Source: Bacillota bacterium (GTDB taxonomy: Bacteria; Bacillota; Clostridia; UBA1381). Taken from it: a stretch of DNA of 8,467 nt. Location: positions 1 to 8,467 of the forward strand of contig JAJPXA010000199.1 in NCBI GenBank assembly GCA_021205715.1, in the 5' to 3' direction. The translations under genes were made by a program, and so were the position numbers. Positions 6,866-8,467 of this stretch are shown piece after piece. Positions within the stretch are counted from its first letter, which is position 1, and each line of letters starts with the position of its first letter. The notes below the pieces were generated by a model that did not search any database, had not been told where the DNA came from, and saw only the letters and a program-made list of their open reading frames with translations.

Positions 6866-7114
6866 ATGGTTAAAATAACAGCAAAAATAGACGGGATGAT
6901 GTGCGGGATGTGCGAGGCGCATATGAACGACGCGGTACGCGCCGCGTTTGACGTGAAAAGCGTAAAATCCTCGCATAAAAAGGGCGAAACGGTCATTGTA
7001 GCGGAAAACGAAATCCCCGAGGACGCTTTAAAAGCCGCGGTAGAAAAAACCGGCTATAAACTGATATCCGCTACATCCGAACCGTATAAGAAAAAGGGTC
7101 TGTTTTCGTTCTAA
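6866..7114 (+). CDS. small heavy-metal-associated (HMA) domain protein
   Basis: An 82-residue cytosolic protein that is essentially one HMA domain of the copper-chaperone type (CopZ/Atx1-like). The metal site is GMMCGMC, with C13 and C16 forming the CxxC. The rest fits the beta-alpha-beta-beta-alpha-beta domain, with a short basic C-terminal tail. No membrane segment or signal peptide is visible. GGAGG at 6851-6855 lies 10 bases before ATG, and the gene begins 18 bases after the activase stop, so it looks like the third gene of the glycyl radical operon. HMA proteins bind Cu(I) or other soft metals; the metal here cannot be read. It may deliver or buffer metal near the Fe-S enzyme, but that link rests on position alone. 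No P-type ATPase or copper regulator is next to it. Confidence 0.85.
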   Translation: MVKITAKIDGMMCGMCEAHMNDAVRAAFDVKSVKSSHKKGETVIVAENEIPEDALKAAVEKTGYKLISATSEPYKKKGLFSF

Positions 7115-7136
7115 AAACGAGAATTTGGCGTAAATT

Positions 7137-7158
7137 TATTGATAAAACTATTGATAAA
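7137..7158. repeat. short tandem direct repeat (TATTGATAAA twice, period 12)
   Basis: TATTGATAAA occurs at 7137-7146 and 7149-7158. Nearby, CGTAAATTTATT (7129-7140) recurs as CGTAAAATTTATT (7172-7184). The AT-rich repeats lie in the promoter-like stretch just before the phosphoglycerate mutase frame and may be linked to the loss of its start region. Confidence 0.45.
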
Positions 7159-7179
7159 TATTCAAAAATGTCGTAAAAT
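7151..7179 (+). promoter_or_regulatory. candidate promoter for phosphoglycerate mutase
   Basis: TTGATA (7151-7156) and TAAAAT (7174-7179) are 17 bases apart. A start point near 7186 would leave almost no leader before the coding frame, which has no initiation codon there. An alternative -10-like TATACA at 7184-7189 is even closer to the gene. Confidence 0.4.
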
Positions 7180-7193
7180 TTATTATACAATAT

Positions 7194-7934
7194 AAAAAAT
7201 TATTAATTCGTCACGGCGAAAGCGAATGGAACAAGGAAAATCGTTTCACCGGCTGGACAGACGTTGACCTGTCGGAAACCGGCGTAAAGGAAGCGAAGGA
7301 AGCCGGCAAAATAATGAAGGAGTTGGGTTACGATTTTGATGTGTGCTACACATCGTACCTCAAGAGAGCAATCCACACATTGAACTACGCGTTGGACGAG
7401 ATGGACAGAGCGTGGTTGCCGGTTATTAAGGCGTGGCAGCTCAACGAGCGTCATTACGGCGCTTTGCAGGGACTTAACAAGTCCGAAACGGCTGAGGAAT
7501 TCGGCGAGGAGCAGGTTAAGATTTGGCGCCGTTCGTATGCCGTAACACCTCCCGAGCTTACCGAGGACGACGACAGAAATCAGGAAAAGTCGGATATGTT
7601 CCGCGCCGTTCCCAAGGAGGATTTGCCGCTTACAGAGAGCTTGAAGGAAACGGTAGCTCGCGCGGTTCCTTACTTTGAGAATGTTATAAAGAAGGATATG
7701 CTCGCGGGCAAGCGCGTATTAATCGCGGCTCACGGCAACTCGCTCCGCGCGCTCGTAAAGTACTTCGAGGATATGAGCGAGGATGAAATTCTGAATGTCA
7801 ACATCCCGACAAGTGTTCCGCTTGTTTACGAGTTTGACGATAATTTCAAGGTTATCAAAAAGGAATACCTCGGCGACCAGGACGCTATCGCGGCAAAGAT
7901 GAACAGCGTAGCGAACCAGGGCAAAAAGAAATAA
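7194..7934 (+). CDS. gpmA: 2,3-bisphosphoglycerate-dependent phosphoglycerate mutase, start codon missing
   Basis: Glycolytic enzyme that interconverts 3- and 2-phosphoglycerate in the cytosol through a phosphohistidine. The frame from 7194 gives 246 residues beginning [13 protein letters not shown], against about 250 for E. coli GpmA. The phosphohistidine of RHGESEWN is encoded at 7212, the catalytic Glu of [10 protein letters not shown] at 7446, and the second His of AAHGNS at 7731. The spacing between these three equals that recalled for E. coli (H11, E89, H184). No ATG, GTG or TTG lies in frame between the upstream stop (TAA at 7155-7157) and ATG 7314, and starting at 7314 would remove the catalytic His. 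There is also no Shine-Dalgarno sequence. Either a short segment with the RBS and start was lost (mutation or assembly error), or a rare start such as ATT at 7182 is used. The coding part shows no frameshift. The true 5' boundary is uncertain. Confidence 0.85.
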   Translation, partial: KKLLIRHGESEWNKENRFTGWTDVDLSETGVKEAKEAGKIMKELGYDFDVCYTSYLKRAIHTLNYALDEMDRAWLPVIKAWQLNERHYGALQGLNKSETAEEFGEEQVKIWRRSYAVTPPELTEDDDRNQEKSDMFRAVPKEDLPLTESLKETVARAVPYFENVIKKDMLAGKRVLIAAHGNSLRALVKYFEDMSEDEILNVNIPTSVPLVYEFDDNFKVIKKEYLGDQDAIAAKMNSVANQGKKK

Positions 7935-7945
7935 TTACAATTATT
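7930..7945. repeat. inverted repeat spanning the gpmA stop codon
   Basis: AATAATT and AATTATT flank AC, with the TAA stop in the left arm. The arrangement echoes the one at the end of the third M42 gene, again just before a terminator hairpin. Confidence 0.4.
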
Positions 7946-7948
7946 ACT

Positions 7949-7992
7949 AAATCCGCGTTGCAGATTACCTGCAATGCGGATTTTTGTTTTTT
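7949..7992 (+). terminator. intrinsic terminator of gpmA
   Basis: Fifteen-base arms (7949-7963 and 7969-7983) pair throughout with a single G-T wobble around the loop ATTAC, followed by a T-rich run TTTTTGTTTTTT (7981-7992). This is a strong rho-independent terminator 14 bases after the gpmA stop. Confidence 0.93.
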
Positions 7993-8030
7993 AAGACACA
8001 AATTTATTTTACATTTCGGAGGTGATTTTT

Positions 8031-8231
8031 TTGCGGGTTAAGGTGAAGGAGTATCGGCAGAGGTATAACATAACACAGGAGGAATTGGCAAAGGCTGTCG
8101 GCGTGACGCGGCAGACGATTATTTCGCTTGAAAACGGAAAATACAACGCGTCGCTTCGGCTCGCGCACAGGCTCGCCGTATTTTTCGGTACGGCGATTGA
8201 GGATTTATTTGTATTCGATGAGGATGAATAA
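8031..8231 (+). CDS. small Xre-family helix-turn-helix regulator
   Basis: A 66-residue DNA-binding protein that is nearly all one HTH_3/Xre (Cro/C1-type) domain. The helix-turn-helix lies at about residues 15-34 ([20 protein letters not shown]), followed by the typical [20 protein letters not shown] and an acidic tail [11 protein letters not shown]. It resembles stand-alone YozG-like repressors of Bacillota that often sit before a small membrane protein. GGAGG at 8018-8022 favours the TTG start at 8031 (8-base gap) over the in-frame GTG at 8022, which overlaps the ribosome binding site. Its 3' end overlaps the next small gene. The target is unknown; self-regulation is likely but no clear operator is visible. 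Confidence 0.88.
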   Translation: MRVKVKEYRQRYNITQEELAKAVGVTRQTIISLENGKYNASLRLAHRLAVFFGTAIEDLFVFDEDE

Positions 8232-8367
8232 TTATGGATTTCAAGAAAGATTAGAAACAAGATTATATACCGCCGCGGCTTGTATAATTCTCGGTGCGGC
8301 TTATAACGTATGCGGTCTTGTGATGTTATATTTGGTTTGTTATACGATATTGAGCCGGAGGTGTTGA
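8224..8367 (+). CDS. small hydrophobic membrane protein (hypothetical)
   Basis: A 47-residue protein that begins [19 protein letters not shown] and continues with a long hydrophobic stretch from about residue 15 to 43, enough for one long or two tight membrane segments, then a basic SRRC end. ATG 8224 (or 8218) lies before the stop of the Xre gene, so the two overlap by 8 bases and are probably translated in sequence by coupling, since no separate ribosome binding site is well placed. Small membrane proteins often follow such regulators in Bacillota. It could be a shortened form of a longer relative. No known family is recognised. Confidence 0.5.
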   Translation: MNNYGFQERLETRLYTAAACIILGAAYNVCGLVMLYLVCYTILSRRC

Positions 8368-8467
8368 GGATAAGTTATAAGTGTAAATTTTTGTTTAAAG
8401 TACTAATTAACATTTATGAACGTTGTGCATCCACATAGCTTTCTTTTTCTTGAAAAAGATTTAAAAG
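8368..8467. other. AT-rich 3' edge without a gene
   Basis: No supported coding frame is seen. The one clear structure is a perfect 8-base inverted repeat at 8442-8459 (TCTTTTTC and GAAAAAGA around TT). It could be part of a terminator or a repeat cut by the window edge. Confidence 0.35.

Noticed and set aside
7314..7934. Shorter phosphoglycerate mutase starting at ATG 7314
   Set aside because: This would omit RHGESEWN with the phosphohistidine, which is encoded in the same frame just upstream.

Overview
The window most likely comes from an anaerobic member of the Clostridia (Bacillota), probably a gut lineage. The reasons are the oxygen-sensitive glycyl radical enzyme with its radical-SAM activase, strong GGAGG-type ribosome binding sites, GTG and TTG starts, AT-rich intergenic DNA around more GC-rich genes with many ATA isoleucine codons, and protein sequences resembling Clostridium and Roseburia enzymes. 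Identifications rest on motif reading and recalled family sequences; no database search was possible.

Region 1 (1-221) has no full gene. It holds a run of small perfect hairpins between a possible leftward gene start at the extreme left edge and the first rightward gene. Region 2 (222-3249) is an operon of three overlapping M42-family aminopeptidase genes. The first and third keep every catalytic and metal-binding residue. The middle one has lost several and may be a non-catalytic or altered subunit. An imperfect hairpin at 3269-3325 probably ends this transcript.

Region 3 (3326-7114) starts with about 180 bases carrying two candidate promoters and two inverted repeats. Then come a glycyl radical diol dehydratase of the B12-independent 1,2-propanediol/glycerol dehydratase type, its activating enzyme (a short form with only the radical-SAM cluster), and a small CxxC heavy-metal-associated (HMA) protein. 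The activase installs the glycyl radical, and the dehydratase would then turn a diol such as 1,2-propanediol (from fucose or rhamnose) or glycerol into an aldehyde. No microcompartment shell, aldehyde dehydrogenase or alcohol dehydrogenase gene is present here, so the rest of the pathway must lie elsewhere or be absent.

Region 4 (7115-7992) holds a glycolytic 2,3-bisphosphoglycerate-dependent phosphoglycerate mutase. It is complete in catalytic sequence but has no start codon and no ribosome binding site; promoter-like DNA runs directly into the coding frame. A strong intrinsic terminator follows. Region 5 (7993-8467) has a small Xre-type repressor whose end overlaps a 47-residue hydrophobic protein, then about 100 bases with no gene.
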